From Helicobacter sp. 16-1353 (lineage in GTDB: Bacteria; Campylobacterota; Campylobacteria; Campylobacterales; Helicobacteraceae), in assembly GCF_003288815.1 (NCBI RefSeq), contig NZ_NHYM01000008.1:36968-100967 (forward strand): a stretch of DNA of 64,000 bases, in the 5' to 3' direction. A model generated the notes under the pieces. It was not told where the DNA came from. It did not search any database and saw only the letters and a program-made list of their open reading frames with translations. This document shows, piece after piece, positions 8,078 to 17,960 of this stretch (position 1 is its first letter; each line of letters starts with the position of its first letter). The translations under genes and the position numbers were made by a program.

Positions 8078-11007
8078 TTAAAACCACAATCTAACATTAA
8101 AGAATCCACTATTAGTCATACTTCTATCGCCAAACATTCCTAAGTAATTAAGATTTAATGCTAGATTCTCATTAATACGATAATCCACTCCAAGTTGGGC
8201 TATGCCATAGAATTTATCTGTGCCAATTACCACATTATAATTTCTTGTGCCAAGCATCATATCTATTTCAGGTCGCCCTGTAAGCAAGTATTTCACACCT
8301 AATCCCATATTTAGCACCCACGCGTTAGAATCCCCAAAGAATTTATCATATCGCCCGAAAATCTCGCCATATAGGAGATTTAATAAACTTGAATTATAAT
8401 TTTCTGTGCCAAAGCTATAGCCAGAGTTGCTTAATCCCTCGTAGCTAAGCCCTGCTTCAATACTAGCAATTCCTTTCATTGCACCGCTTTTTATATTCCA
8501 TTGTTTACCAAAACTAGCCACCACATCAAACCCAATGGAATTTAATGCATTTTTTGATTGCTCGGTGCTTACCGGATTTATGGTATTTTGGAAATAATAT
8601 CCATCTGCCCTTGCTTTTATAAATAGTCCATAAACCAAATCAGCCCTTAGATGAAGTCCTAGCATTGTGGCGATTTGCGTATAATCTAAATTTACCTTAT
8701 TATTATATCCGCCATAGCCAAAGCCGAAATGAGCCCCAACTATCGTGCTTCCAAAGTCTCCGCTAAGTCCTGTTATAAAGCCATATGTATTTCCACTTGA
8801 TTTTAATCCATCGCTATCATTTATTTGTTGATTGCTAATAAATGGCATAAAAAAGAAATGTCCGTTATCGCTTTTAGTGCTTGTTTCTGGAGCGATTTGA
8901 GCGATTGCTATAGAATCTCTTGTGGATTCTACAGGCTCTACGATTCTTGGCTCTACGATTTGTGGCTGTGTAGCTTTTGGCTCTATTACCTCTGGAGTTT
9001 TATTTGGGGTTACTTGGCTTGGGGTGGATTCTACCTCTTCTGGGGCGTTTTTCTGCCTTGTGCCTACAAATCCTCTTCGTCTATAATTTTGTGTTTGTAA
9101 GTCTTGGGCGATGTAGAAGCTAGAATCTACATCTTTGGCTTGAGAATATGAGTAGAATTCCCTTTGGCTTGGATTGTAATTCACTCTCACAAAACTTGCT
9201 TGTGGAGCTATAGAAGCATAGCTTTTTAAGCCTCTAGATTCTGGGGTTTTATCATTACTTGAGATTCTATTATATGGGAAGCCATATTTGCGAAGTGAAT
9301 TATTATAAATGGCTTGATTACTTTGCATTAGCATTGTGTTTAGGAGTGAAATATTGCTTTTATGGATATTATTACTAGATGAATTCGCACTTTGCAAATT
9401 TACTTGGAAATAACTTCCATTTCGAGTTATGGCATAAAGTGGGTCGGTGGATACGAGGTGATTATAGATATTATCGCCCACCTTAGTTGTGCCGCCCTCA
9501 TATACAAATCCAGTTGTTCCGGGATTGTCTATCACGACTAATTTAGATAGCAAATAATCCGTATTTAGCTGAAACTTCGTAAAATCAAAGCTAAGCAAAA
9601 TCTGCCCATTATTTTTCAAATATAATTTTTGGTCGTTAGTCCCACCAGCAGAAAACACCAAGTGCGAGGTATTATCCACACTATCGCTAGTGTAATAAGT
9701 GCCACTATCGCCAAAAGCATTAAAAGTCGCTGCATCTTCGTTTAATTTCAATGCGTAAGTTTGGATAGTTAAGCTCCCTATAGCAGAGAAGTTTACATGC
9801 CTACCACTATAACTATGAGTGCCAATGTAGCCGGTATTTATAAGATTGTTTATAGTCGTATTATTATAAGCTATGGCTGTTACACCATTAGCGATTGTGC
9901 CACTATTTTCTAGCGTATTTAGCGTTAGATTCGCATATAAGTTAATCTTGCCGTTTATTGTTCCGGAGTTTTGGATACTATTCACGCTTTTAACGGTGCT
10001 ACCAGTGTTGCCACTATGGATATAGATTGCATTGCCGTTTGTAGGGGCATTTATCGTGCCGTGGTTTATAATGCTAGTTATATTGCTCTCTTGGATATGT
10101 ATGGTGTTGCCTGTGGTTTGCGTGGTTAGTGTGCCGTAGTTTGTGATAGTGCCTACATTGCTTTCTCTCGTGCCACCTCCACCTATAGCTGATTTACTTA
10201 TATAAATCGCACTATTTTGTGCGGTGATTGTGGCGTCGGCGTTATTTGTGATATTATTTACCGATGTGCCATTTGTGAGATAAAATGCATATTGTTGGGC
10301 GGTAATAGTGCCGTTATTTATAAGGTTTGTTACATTCACCACGGTATCACTATTGCCAGAGACAGCATAGAGTGCCGAAGCCCCGCTATTAGTCGTCTCT
10401 ATCGTGCCGTTATTTATAAGATTAGCCATTGAGACAGATTGATTAAGGAATACAGCGTTAGCAACTGCAGTGCTTCTTATCGTGCCGTTATTAGTAAAGC
10501 CAGTGCCACTTAGTATAAGTGCAGTGAAGTTTAATACACCGTCTGTTGCGAAGCCCCCACTCTGTGAACCAATAAATGTGCTTGTTATTGTAATATTACT
10601 TGGCACTTCTATACTGCTTAATGCATTACCACTACTACCGACCACTATTTTATTATTTGTAGTTATGGTATCACCGCTCATACTAATATCACTATTTCCA
10701 GATGGGATAGTATTTATAACGCAATTGCCAGTATTGTATCCGTTACAAACATTTTGCAATTGAATGACATCAGCTAACGCATTTTGTGATAAAAAAAATA
10801 AGAGAATGATAGAGGGGAGAATTAGCTTTAATTTTGGGGTTTGCATAGCAGAATCTATTATTTTGGAATCTACTAGTTTAGAATCTGCTTTAATCTTTCG
10901 CTTGAATCTATAGAATCTAGATTTAGTTGATTGTTGCTGCCCCCCCCTATATCGCTAAATCTATGATATGTCAAAAATGATATTTTAAGCCCTAATTTTC
11001 TAAACAT
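8078..11007 (-). CDS. Autotransporter (type Va) with poly-G switch near its start; frame-shifted (OFF) here
   Basis: The main frame (8078-10846) codes for 922 residues: signal peptide (LPSIILLFFLSQNALA), a beta-helix passenger with repeated NNGTI-type turns (about 85-320), a proline-rich linker (about 600-650) and a C-terminal 12-strand-type barrel ending in aromatic RLWF. The ATG at 10846 has no Shine-Dalgarno. The ATG at 11007 has AGGAGGG five bases upstream and starts MFRKLGLKISFLTYHRFSDI before a G8 run at 10940-10947. With G8 translation leaves the frame and stops at residue 45. With G9 the gene is 2931 bp, an uninterrupted 976-residue protein with an extended charged signal region typical of large autotransporters. 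The passenger's function is unknown. Confidence 0.85.
10940..10947 (-). repeat. G8 homopolymer tract in the autotransporter leader
   Basis: Eight C on the plus strand (G8 in the coding strand) between codon 20 of the true start frame and the signal peptide. Lengths of 9 (or 6, 12) put the upstream start in frame with the passenger; 8 does not. Such tracts are the standard slipped-strand phase-variation device in Helicobacter and Campylobacter. Confidence 0.85.
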
Positions 11008-11055
11008 TTTTCCCTCCTAAAAAAAATTTAGTAATTTAAGTAAATATAAGCCCAA

Positions 11056-11244
11056 CTAATGCATATACATCATCGTTATAGCCATTTGGTAATCTTTGAG
11101 TGCGAATCTGCCCATCTTTACATAGCGACACAAAGTTACACGAGATATTTTTAATGTGGATTTAATGGCTTTTTCCAAATCAACAAAACGAAGTTTCTTT
11201 GAAAACGAAGTTTCTTTGAAAACGCAGTTTTCTGCCAACTTCAT
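11056..11244 (-). CDS. Small protein of unknown function, coupled to the 65-residue gene
   Basis: A 62-residue ORF whose ATG overlaps the TGA of the upstream 65-residue gene (ATGA), favouring real translation. The first 18 residues or so are written by the dispersed 17-bp repeat at 11185-11218 (giving CVFKETSFSKKLRF). The rest (LKISRVTLCRYVKMGRF) has a helix-turn-helix feel, but no family is recognised. It may be a truncated gene with a repeat-derived N terminus. It ends 49 bp before the autotransporter start and could share its transcript. Confidence 0.4.
   Translation of the reverse strand: MKLAENCVFKETSFSKKLRFVDLEKAIKSTLKISRVTLCRYVKMGRFALKDYQMAITMMYMH
11185..11236 (+). repeat. Tandem copies of the 17-bp dispersed repeat
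   Basis: AAAACGAAGTTTCTTTG occurs twice in perfect tandem (11185-11201 and 11202-11218), followed by a diverged third copy (AAAACGCAGTTTTCTG). It is the same unit as at 63445-63495, and here it lies within the start of a small ORF. Confidence 0.8.
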
Positions 11245-11438
11245 CTATTTTTTAACCTTTTAAAAACAGCCATAACTTCAGGCTTTTCTAGTTCTGCCCT
11301 ACAAACTTTATTGGTTTTTTGGAAATCTAAATAATGATTAAAAATCTCTTCAGCTTTTTTAATGATTTCCAAATCTTCATCGCTTAAGATTCTATAGAAT
11401 CTCTCTATGTCTTCTATTTTATGAAAATCAATTTGCAT
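11241..11438 (-). CDS. Small hypothetical protein (65 residues)
   Basis: Acidic, probably helical protein with no recognised domain. The start at ATG 11438 (MQIDFHKIEDIERF) is chosen because AAAGGAGCGAAA precedes it; an upstream in-frame ATG at 11513 would add 25 residues but has no ribosome site. It is followed by an ATGA-coupled 62-residue ORF. A two-small-gene layout of this kind could be a toxin-antitoxin or regulator pair, but nothing in the sequence proves it. Confidence 0.5.
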   Translation of the reverse strand: MQIDFHKIEDIERFYRILSDEDLEIIKKAEEIFNHYLDFQKTNKVCRAELEKPEVMAVFKRLKNR

Positions 11439-11547
11439 TTTCGCTCCTTTGCTAATAAAAAAGCCTATAATTATACTATTAAATTTAAAAATTTTGAAGT
11501 GGTTTATTATCAATTAAGTTATTATAAACCTAATTGATAATATAAAA

Positions 11548-12924
11548 TTAGATTCTTGCAGTTATTTGAAACTTCACTTTTGAATACGAAAGCCCACCAA
11601 AGAAATTCGCCAAATAGGCATTTATAGTAATGTATTTATTAACTTGTAGTGTTATGCTGGGTGTTAATTCAAAAAATTTAAGATTTTTGATAAATCTATA
11701 ATTATCCGCATCTATTGCATTAGTAATCCCATATATTTCATTGATGGTATAGGTGTTGTCTCGTTTTGCTTTAGATAGAATTGGCATATAGTTATTACCA
11801 CCGATATACGCAAGGTCTAGCCCAAGTCCCACAATATCATTTATGGTATATGATGTTTTTATATATGGGCTATAAACTGAGCTATTTTTTATCCCGCCAG
11901 AGCCAAGAAAGCTAAATCCCTCGTATGCAGATGTAATTCCCCCATACCAAACTGCACCTCCTATATCAAGAGAGCCTATTTCCTCCATCATCACACCATA
12001 ACCTTGCAAAAAACTACCCAAAAAGCCAATCTTTAATGTCATAAATTCATTTTTATAACCAGCTTGGAGATTGTAGATTCCCCTGTCTTTTGCGTGATTG
12101 CCTAGTTTAAAACTTTCATTGTATATATTTGCAGCAGGTAGATTAGCACCACCAATTTGTAATTTGGCATTTTTATTTAATCTAGCGATTCCAACTTGCC
12201 CTCTTAAGAAAAATCCCTTAGGTAAATCATACATTAAATCCGCCCATAGATTATAATCCATAAATTTACTCGCATATGTCGCACTTAATATATAATTAAA
12301 ATCATTAATAGTTTGGTTAAAATCAGCAATAACTAGATTATTTCCTATGCCGAAATTATTTGTATTTGATTGATTAGTATATGCTCCTCTACCAACAATT
12401 AGATAATAAAACAAATCTGTTAGCCAACTATCATAAAAGCTTACTCTATATTTTATAGTATCCATTTTGCCATACATTGATGCACCATTACCCATATCAA
12501 GAACGGGGTCTGTATTTACATGTTTTATATTTAATCTACCTGCCTCTATATATGAACTTATGGGCTTTATATGGTAATCTGCAAATAGATTTGATAATCC
12601 AAATCTATCTCCTGCTCGTCGTGGGACTGCTGCTCTCCAGCCCTGAATATCGCCATCTGCCTTAGTGCCATCTGGAACTGATGTCCCAATACCAAAAAAT
12701 ATCCCACTTCCAACGCGAAATCCCGCTAAATCTCCCGTCCTAACATCAAATTTTAAACGATATTGTGTAGAAGTTCCACTGCCATCTTTGCCGAAGTTTG
12801 AAAAGATTCTGCCAAATAGAAATCCATCTATCGTAGTATTGTCAATTACATTTTTTAGTAATTCCTCGCCATAAAGTCCTGTGTGGCTTAATATAATAGC
12901 CAATGCTAAATATATTTTTTTCAT
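11548..12924 (-). CDS. Outer membrane porin of the Campylobacterota Opr/Hof family
   Basis: A 458-residue protein with a signal peptide (MKKIYLALAIILSHTGLYG) and alternating hydrophobic/hydrophilic strands with many aromatic girdle residues, ending in a beta-strand (KVKFQITARI). The early segment TIDGFLFGRIFSNFG and RLKFDVRTGDLAGFRVGSG are typical of Helicobacter outer membrane proteins of the Hof/Opr porin type. It is expected to form a channel for small solutes. It has its own AAGGTG ribosome site and stands as a single gene between the ThiF-like gene and the small-ORF/autotransporter group, all on the minus strand. Confidence 0.8.
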   Translation of the reverse strand: MKKIYLALAIILSHTGLYGEELLKNVIDNTTIDGFLFGRIFSNFGKDGSGTSTQYRLKFDVRTGDLAGFRVGSGIFFGIGTSVPDGTKADGDIQGWRAAVPRRAGDRFGLSNLFADYHIKPISSYIEAGRLNIKHVNTDPVLDMGNGASMYGKMDTIKYRVSFYDSWLTDLFYYLIVGRGAYTNQSNTNNFGIGNNLVIADFNQTINDFNYILSATYASKFMDYNLWADLMYDLPKGFFLRGQVGIARLNKNAKLQIGGANLPAANIYNESFKLGNHAKDRGIYNLQAGYKNEFMTLKIGFLGSFLQGYGVMMEEIGSLDIGGAVWYGGITSAYEGFSFLGSGGIKNSSVYSPYIKTSYTINDIVGLGLDLAYIGGNNYMPILSKAKRDNTYTINEIYGITNAIDADNYRFIKNLKFFELTPSITLQVNKYITINAYLANFFGGLSYSKVKFQITARI

Positions 12925-13012
12925 CTTACACCTTTATTTTTTGATATAGTTAAAATATAAAGTTGTAAATTATAATAAAGTTGCTTTTCATTGAAAATAA
13001 ATTAAGCTAATT

Positions 13013-13783
13013 TTAATAATCAATTAGTTTTTTTATCCCATTTTCTCCACAGATTCTACAATTTGGATTCCGCTTGATGTCAATTTTTCTAAAAATCATA
13101 TGCTTTAAATCCACGCTAAGAAGTGTATTTAGGAGCAAATCGCCCGTGTTTAGAAAGTATTTTATCGCCTCACTTGCCTGAATGCACCCAAGCACACCCG
13201 GGATAACCCCAAAAAGCCCAGCTTTAAATATAGGATTTAGCTCTTTTGGCGGTGGGGCTTCAAACGCACACGCAAAACAAGCACTTTCTTTTGGCAAAAT
13301 CGTCATAGCCTGCCCGCAAAACTTGTAGATTCCACTATGGGCGAGGGGCTTAGAGCCTAAAATACACGCATCATTTATCAAAAATTTCGCGGCAAAATTA
13401 TCCGTCGCATCGATGATAAAGTCATAGGGTGCGATTAAATCCAAGATATTTGAAGCCGAAATTTTCTCCTTATAAATATCAAACTTTGTTTTGTCATTGA
13501 TATTTTGGAGCTTCTGCAAGGCAGAATCCACCTTGAAATTATCCAAATCGCCCATATTATGCAAAATCTGCCTTTGCAAATTACTCAAATCAACCTTGTC
13601 AAAATCCACCAAGCCAATCCGCCCAATCCCCGCAGCCGTGAGATAAAACGCATTTGGAGACCCAAGCCCCCCAGCTCCAATTATCAAAACCGAGCTTTGC
13701 ATAAGCTTTTCTTGCCCCGCCTCGCCTACCTCATCAAGCATTAAGTGCCTTGTGTAGCGGAATTTATCCTCTTCGCTTAACAT
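13013..13783 (-). CDS. ThiF/MoeB/HesA-family adenylyltransferase (E1-like)
   Basis: A 256-residue enzyme that adenylates the C-terminal glycine of a small sulfur-carrier protein (ThiS, MoaD or relative). It shows the nucleotide loop GAGGLGSP (about 37-44), the D-Q-R adenylation motif in SNLQRQILH, the catalytic cysteine region GVLGCIQASEAIK, and paired zinc cysteines (CFAC near 168-171 and CRIC near 242-245). It lacks the rhodanese domain of longer MoeB proteins. No carrier protein or pathway gene lies next to it, so thiamine versus molybdopterin cannot be decided from context. Confidence 0.85.
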   Translation of the reverse strand: MLSEEDKFRYTRHLMLDEVGEAGQEKLMQSSVLIIGAGGLGSPNAFYLTAAGIGRIGLVDFDKVDLSNLQRQILHNMGDLDNFKVDSALQKLQNINDKTKFDIYKEKISASNILDLIAPYDFIIDATDNFAAKFLINDACILGSKPLAHSGIYKFCGQAMTILPKESACFACAFEAPPPKELNPIFKAGLFGVIPGVLGCIQASEAIKYFLNTGDLLLNTLLSVDLKHMIFRKIDIKRNPNCRICGENGIKKLIDY

Positions 13784-14113
13784 TTTTGTCCTTTAAAATT
13801 TAAAATTTGAATATTTAATTATAGAAAATTGTTAATTTTCTCAAAAAAATAAATATGGCTTTACTTAAAGGGGCTAATGATAGTTTGCTACTCAAAACGT
13901 AACGAGCAAAAGCAAATCTCACTCCTATCCCCAGAATCCCCCAAAGCAAAGATTCTTATAAAGCAAAGCTTCTTGTAAAACGAATATTCTTCGTCAAATA
14001 AGCTTTAGCCTCGTTTCCCAACCAACCCTCGACGACACTTCAAAGTAGCTTCGCACGAGATTTGAAAGGTTTATTTTTAAAATCTATTAATTTTTAAAAA
14101 TTAATTTCTCTCT
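13784..14113. other. Non-coding spacer (330 bp) with repeat remnants
   Basis: No supported gene. The middle portion carries diverged pieces of the dispersed repeat vocabulary (AAAACGTAACGAGC near 13896 and CTTGTAAAACGAATATTC near 13971). Promoter elements are not obvious. Confidence 0.5.
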
Positions 14114-14872
14114 TTATTTTAGCCAAAATCTAAGATTCCCCTGCTCTGCTTTAATGCTTGTTTTATCGCCGTGTCCGGGATAAAGTGGCAAATCATAGGG
14201 AATCTTTCCAAATTGCCTTAAAGATTCCTGCATAGCCTCATCGCTAGAATACGGAAAGTCGCTCCTACCGATAGAATTCAAAAATATAAAATCCCCGCTA
14301 AAGATAAAATCGCCGATTTTTATCATACTACAGCCCGGCGTATGCCCCGGGAAAAACATATATTCGACCTTGATTTGGGGGTTAGATTCCGCCTTAGATT
14401 CTGCGGATTCCGCCTTTTTTGCAGATTCCACGCTGGAATCTCCGCGAGATTCGACACGAGATTCTAGGCTAGATTCCCCTGAATCCCCGCGAGATTTTGC
14501 CCCAGATTCCGCTAAATCCGGCGAATCTGTTTCCACCAACCCATTTTTATCAAAATAAAAAATTTCGTTATTTTCCACTTTTCTATCCGCATTTTGCGGA
14601 GTTAGCCCGAGATTAAAGCAATCGCTCTCTAGCATAAAGCAATCTTCTTTAGGGCAGAAAATTGGCACATTCAGCGTTTTTTTAAGCTCGGCATTACACC
14701 AAATGTGGTCGAAATGCCCGTGTGTGTTTAAAATCGCTATTGGATTTTTTGCATTTTCTAGCACCCATTCCGCACTACCAACGCCCGGGTCAATGATAAA
14801 ATCCCCAATATTTGTTTTCAAAATATAGCAATTCGTGGCATAAACCCCAAATGCTTTTTTTAATAATTCCAT
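14114..14872 (-). CDS. MBL-fold metallo-hydrolase (glyoxalase II-like) with Ser/Glu-rich insert
   Basis: A 252-residue metallo-beta-lactamase-fold hydrolase. Metal ligands are H51, H53, D55, H56 (THGHFDHIW), H177 (PGHTPG), D194 (SGDFIF) and H234 (PGHGD), all present, so it should be an active thioester-type hydrolase like the YcbL/glyoxalase II group. Between core strands, residues about 115-165 are a low-complexity insert made of Glu-Ser/Asp-Ser units (for example ESRVESRGDSSVES) written by GAATCT/AGATTC-type repeats. It probably forms a floppy surface loop. Single gene on the minus strand, divergent from dgt. Confidence 0.85.
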   Translation of the reverse strand: MELLKKAFGVYATNCYILKTNIGDFIIDPGVGSAEWVLENAKNPIAILNTHGHFDHIWCNAELKKTLNVPIFCPKEDCFMLESDCFNLGLTPQNADRKVENNEIFYFDKNGLVETDSPDLAESGAKSRGDSGESSLESRVESRGDSSVESAKKAESAESKAESNPQIKVEYMFFPGHTPGCSMIKIGDFIFSGDFIFLNSIGRSDFPYSSDEAMQESLRQFGKIPYDLPLYPGHGDKTSIKAEQGNLRFWLK

Positions 14873-14966
14873 TTTATATACCTTATAAGTTTACTAATAA
14901 TACAAAGTGGATTCTATGTTATTTTTGATAAAATCACAATCTAAAATTAAAATAGGCTATTAGATT

Positions 14967-16016
14967 ATGAAATATACAGATAGGTTTTATCCATTTAAAG
15001 AGGACTTTCGAAACCCCTATGCAAGGGATAGAGATAGGATAATCCATTGCAGTAGTTTTAGGCGACTTGAATACAAAACCCAAGTATTTCTAAACACGCA
15101 GGGAGATTATTTTAGGACGCGACTAACGCACACCATCGAAGTTAGCCAAATCGCACGAGTTATAGCCAATCATTGTGGCTTAGAGGAGAATCTAGCTGAA
15201 GCAATCGCTTTATCGCACGATTTGGGGCATTCGCCATTTGGACATGCTGGGGGCGATGAGCTGGATTTTGTGCTAAAAAAATATGGTTTTAAGAATGGAT
15301 TCGAGCATAATTTCCAATCATTTCGCGTGGTAACAGAGCTAGAAAAGCGATATAAGGATTTTAGTGGATTAAATCTTACTTTTGCCACTCTGGAGGGAAT
15401 CTTAAAGCATTCCAAGCCATATGAAAAGCCATTTTTTAGCTCGAATCTAAAGCAGATTTTTGATATAAAAAAGGAGCCAAGATTAGAGGCGGTAATCGTA
15501 GATTTAAGCGATGAAATCGCCTATTGTAGCCACGATATTGATGATGGGATAAAGCAGAAATTAATTAATTTTGAGATTCTCTCAAAGAATAAAATCGTCC
15601 GTGATATTACGGAAAATATCCAGCGACATGGCATTTCACCAAGTGATAAGATTTTCCGCTATCGTTTCATTTCATCGCTTATAAATCTTTTGATTGAAAA
15701 TATCATTAATAATTTCAAACAAACGAAGCAAATCCGCTACGATGCAAATCTTGCGGAGAATCTAGCGAGTTTAAAAAAGATTCTATTTAAGAATCTCTAC
15801 AGACACGAGGAAGTGCAACGAAAAATGTTTTTTGGGCGACTTTGCATTCGCTCACTTTTTAGCGACTTTATGGATAATCCAAGCCTTTTGCCAAAAGATT
15901 CGCAAAATAAAATCGATAATGGATATAAAAAACACCGAGTAGTAAGCGACTATATCGCATCAATGACGGATAGATACGCTATAAAATGTTACAAAGAATT
16001 ACACATAGGGGAGTAA
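14967..16016 (+). CDS. dgt: dGTPase-like HD-domain triphosphohydrolase
   Basis: A 349-residue HD-superfamily protein of the deoxyguanosinetriphosphate triphosphohydrolase-like group, which splits dNTPs into nucleoside and triphosphate. It shows the N-terminal RDRDRIIHCSSFRRLEYKTQVF signature, first metal histidine H55 (RLTHTIEV), the HD pair H84-D85 in SHDLGHSPFGH, and the third-helix ISDEI-like segment VDLSDEIAYCSHD. The length fits the short dGTPase-like family. The argD start follows its stop by one base, so the two are co-transcribed. Confidence 0.88.
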   Translation: MKYTDRFYPFKEDFRNPYARDRDRIIHCSSFRRLEYKTQVFLNTQGDYFRTRLTHTIEVSQIARVIANHCGLEENLAEAIALSHDLGHSPFGHAGGDELDFVLKKYGFKNGFEHNFQSFRVVTELEKRYKDFSGLNLTFATLEGILKHSKPYEKPFFSSNLKQIFDIKKEPRLEAVIVDLSDEIAYCSHDIDDGIKQKLINFEILSKNKIVRDITENIQRHGISPSDKIFRYRFISSLINLLIENIINNFKQTKQIRYDANLAENLASLKKILFKNLYRHEEVQRKMFFGRLCIRSLFSDFMDNPSLLPKDSQNKIDNGYKKHRVVSDYIASMTDRYAIKCYKELHIGE

Positions 16017-16017
16017 A

Positions 16018-17208
16018 ATGAAACAAGATTTAGAGCAAATGGATAAGGACTTTGTGCTACACACATATGCGAGGGATTACACGCATTTTGTGCGTGGAAA
16101 GGGGGCAAAAATCTATGATGAGAGGGGGACAGAATACATCGACTTTACCGCTGGGATTGGCGTAAATAGCTTGGGGCACAATCACCCAAAACTAGTAGAA
16201 TCTATCGCCTCCCAAGCTAAAAATCTAATCCACACTTCAAATCTATATTTAATCGAGCCACAGGCGAGATTGGCAAAAAAGCTAAGCGAAATTAGTGGCT
16301 ATAAAATGCGGACATTTTTTAGCAATTCGGGACTAGAGGCGAATGAATGTGCCATAAAAATCGCTCGAAAATATGGTGAGCACGAAAATCGATTTGAGAT
16401 TATCACGCTTAAAAATAGCTTTCATGGGCGGAGTATCGCGACGCTAAAAGCCTGCGGGCAAGATAAGATGCATACGCATTTCGCACCCTTTCCAAATGGC
16501 TTTATTTACGCTGAAAATATCGTAAACGCCATAGAAATCGCTAAAAATCGCAAATCCGTCGTGGCGATTCTCCTAGAGCTAATCCAAGGCGAGGGCGGAA
16601 TCTACGCAATGCCAAGAGATGAAGTCGCCAAGCTTAGGGAATGGACGCAAGAAAACGATGTATTGCTGATGATTGATGAGGTGCAAAGTGGCGTGTATCG
16701 AAGCGGAGAATTCTTGTGTGCGAATGCCTATGGGGTTACGCCAGATGTAGTTAGCCTTGCAAAGGGGCTTGCTGGAGGCGTCCCCATAGGGGCGACTATG
16801 ACAAATAAAATCGATGTGTTTGAGCCAAGTGAGCACGGCAGCACATTTGGTGGGAACTTCCTCTCTACATCGGCTGGGTTGTGCGTCTTGGAGGTTTTGG
16901 AGGCGTATCAAAAAAGTGGGGAATTGAGTGAAAATATCGCATTTTTTGAGGAGCATTTAAGGGAACTTCAAGCCAAATATGAGCGTATATTTTTGGGGAT
17001 TTCTGGGCTTGGGCTAATGCGTGGAATGCAAACGCCAAGCGATGAAATTCTAGGGCAAATCATCAAAGCGGCAAAAAAAGAGGACGTGCTACTACTAAAA
17101 TCAGGCAAATCTACGCTTCGATTTTTACCGCCAATTACCATTTCAAAAGAAGAGATAAAAGAGGGCTTTGAGCGGCTTACAAAGGCACTAGATTCTATAA
17201 AAATTTAA
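16018..17208 (+). CDS. argD: Acetylornithine aminotransferase
   Basis: A 396-residue class-III PLP aminotransferase for the N-acetylglutamate-semialdehyde step of arginine synthesis (often also used for succinyl-diaminopimelate). Visible are the phosphate-binding SNSGLEANE, FHGR (135-138), D220 in MIDEVQSG, which contacts the PLP ring nitrogen, and the Schiff-base lysine K249 in SLAKGLAGGVPIGA. A good ribosome site (GGGGAG) lies inside the dgt stop region. No frame damage. Confidence 0.92.
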   Translation: MKQDLEQMDKDFVLHTYARDYTHFVRGKGAKIYDERGTEYIDFTAGIGVNSLGHNHPKLVESIASQAKNLIHTSNLYLIEPQARLAKKLSEISGYKMRTFFSNSGLEANECAIKIARKYGEHENRFEIITLKNSFHGRSIATLKACGQDKMHTHFAPFPNGFIYAENIVNAIEIAKNRKSVVAILLELIQGEGGIYAMPRDEVAKLREWTQENDVLLMIDEVQSGVYRSGEFLCANAYGVTPDVVSLAKGLAGGVPIGATMTNKIDVFEPSEHGSTFGGNFLSTSAGLCVLEVLEAYQKSGELSENIAFFEEHLRELQAKYERIFLGISGLGLMRGMQTPSDEILGQIIKAAKKEDVLLLKSGKSTLRFLPPITISKEEIKEGFERLTKALDSIKI

Positions 17209-17960
17209 ATTTTAGATTCTATGCTTTAGTGCCTAAAATATGGTGAGTTAGCAAAAGATTTGGTTTTTGATGATTCATAAAAAGGCGGTGAGCGATAGAT
17301 TAAATCGAGGGCAAAGCTCTCCACTAATTAAAAAAATTGTTTTAAGCGAATCTTTAAAATTCTTTGCTGGATTCTTTAGATTCTCACAATTTGGAATCTT
17401 TGAAGTTTTGAAAATCTGTGGAATCTTGGGAATCTATAAAAATTTTTTAGATTCTTAAAGTCTGTTTATTTTGTCCTCCACCCTTTTAAGGTGTGAGGCT
17501 ACCGACTCACACGAGATTCTTAAAAATTGCTTCGCAATTTTTCATTAACTTAAAGATTCCGTGCTTTAGCACCCAAAAATAGGGGTAGTAAGCGAGAATA
17601 GATGAAAGATTTTAAGGGCGTTAGCTCTTAAAATTTCCTTGCAAAAAACACCAAAACAAGGAAACAGATTCGCCTTAAAAGAAAAATTTTATTGATTTTT
17701 GACACGAGTGTTATATTCGATTCGAATTCGCTTAAAAATTAAGATTTTTTAATAGGTTGATTTTGTCTAATCCCGCCCACCGCCATTTTTTTGCGGATTA
17801 TCAAAAGCTGGAGTTTTTAACAATCCGCCTTTTTTGGTGCTACCGCATAAGATAAATCTTGTGTGAAACGATGGTTTTACGCCGTAAATGGGTGCGAAAA
17901 AGATAGAATCTAAGGGCATTTTTATAGAATGCAAAAGGAAAATAATACTAAGGAAATAAT
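17209..17960. repeat. Repeat-rich non-coding spacer (752 bp)
   Basis: No convincing gene; a 63-codon open frame at 17267-17458 is built from repeat sequence. The spacer is a mosaic of motifs shared with 36081-36627 and 37291-38102. These include a block around 17284-17330 (GGCGGTGAGCGATAG...ATCGAGGGCAAAGCTCTCCAC), a perfect hairpin AAAAATTGC-TTC-GCAATTTTT at 17522-17542, GTGC-TTTA-GCAC near 17553, and CCGCCTTTTTTGGTG near 17826. It resembles an accumulation of small palindromic elements. Confidence 0.65.

Noticed and set aside
13667..13672. C6 run in the ThiF/MoeB gene as a phase-variation tract
   Set aside because: Only six bases, encoding the conserved GAGGLG loop, and the gene is intact in frame.
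17267..17458. 63-codon open frame after argD
   Set aside because: It overlaps the shared repeat block (GGCGGTGAGCGATAG) found in other spacers; no ribosome site or domain.
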